From Candidatus Omnitrophota bacterium (GTDB lineage: Bacteria > Omnitrophota > Gorgyraeia > Gygaellales > Profunditerraquicolaceae): a stretch of 5,578 bases of DNA. The position numbers and the translations under genes were made by a program. The notes beneath the pieces were generated by a model, which did no database searches, had not been told where the DNA came from, and saw only the letters and a program-made list of their open reading frames with translations. Below are positions 5,375 to 5,578 of the stretch, in pieces. The stretch is taken from assembly GCA_028687525.1 (NCBI GenBank), contig JAQTZX010000023.1, positions 1 through 5,578 on the forward strand. The letters are read 5' to 3'. The number at the start of each line of letters is the position of its first letter. Within the stretch, counting starts at the first letter, position 1.

Positions 5375-5578
5375 TTATCCGGACGCCCGCCTGGCCATGT
5401 CCTGTTCAAGCCATGCGTTCCGGTCAACCAGAAGCTTGCGGGCTTTACTGCCTTCAAATGGACCTACCAGCCCATCCTGTTCCATCATATCGATTATTCG
5501 CGCGGCACGGGTATAACCCAGACGCAAACGCCTTTGCAGGATGGACACCGAAGCCTGGTTGGTCTCAATGACTATGCG
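5375..5578 (-). CDS. ftsK: DNA translocase FtsK, C-terminal gamma domain only (5' part outside window)
   Basis: FtsK pumps DNA at the division septum and activates dimer resolution. Only the last 67 residues are visible. They match the winged-helix gamma domain that reads KOPS-type polar sequences: QASVSILQRRLRLGYTRAARIIDMMEQDG, given here in two halves QASVSILQRRLRLGY and TRAARIIDMMEQDG, followed by LVGPFEGSKARKLLV. The stop is TAA at 5375-5377. The tail after the domain is short (DRNAWLEQDMARRASG). It is followed by rodZ after 23 nt on the same strand, so the two are probably cotranscribed. Its motor domain cannot be assessed here. Confidence 0.93.
   Translation of the reverse strand, partial: RIVIETNQASVSILQRRLRLGYTRAARIIDMMEQDGLVGPFEGSKARKLLVDRNAWLEQDMARRASG

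Overview
This window reads as a core-genome segment of an uncultured bacterium, not as an obvious mobile or defence island. All genes are conserved housekeeping families and coding density is high. Most genes sit on the minus strand, and several junctions overlap or are nearly touching. Protein similarity and gene order (ftsK, rodZ, rimO, pgsA, with pncC and thpR nearby) suggest a deep-branching Gram-negative-type lineage such as Omnitrophota, Elusimicrobiota or relatives. That assignment is an inference from gene order and cannot be settled from this stretch alone.

Left block (1-948): the start of a riboflavin gene, ribB or the first half of ribBA, lies on the minus strand and runs off the left edge. 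Its leader contains a promoter, an FMN riboswitch with an unusually large insertion, an intrinsic terminator and a ribosome binding site. Together they predict FMN feedback control by premature termination. The ribB promoter shares its -35 region with a second promoter firing the other way into pncC.

Middle block, plus strand (956-1994): pncC (CinA C-terminal-type NMN deamidase) overlaps thpR (2'-5' RNA ligase / cyclic phosphodiesterase family). The pncC promoter lies so close to the ATG that its mRNA should be leaderless. The last seven ThpR residues look like an added tail encoded by a possible dispersed repeat.

Right block, minus strand (2052-5578): a probable operon reads ftsK (3' end only) > rodZ > rimO > pgsA > pgpA. 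It joins chromosome segregation and division (FtsK), cell-shape cytoskeleton anchoring (RodZ), ribosomal protein S12 modification (RimO) and two consecutive steps of phosphatidylglycerol synthesis (PgsA, PgpA). The 159-bp gap between rodZ and rimO holds the most unusual structure in the window: two oppositely oriented arrays of a 10-bp unit, GGTTAA(T/A)G plus two bases, forming a large imperfect palindrome.

I found no clear new multi-gene system. The items most worth a second look are the 10-bp inverted repeat array, the expanded FMN riboswitch, the back-to-back promoters with a leaderless pncC, the repeat-like ThpR tail, and altered signature residues in PgsA and RimO.
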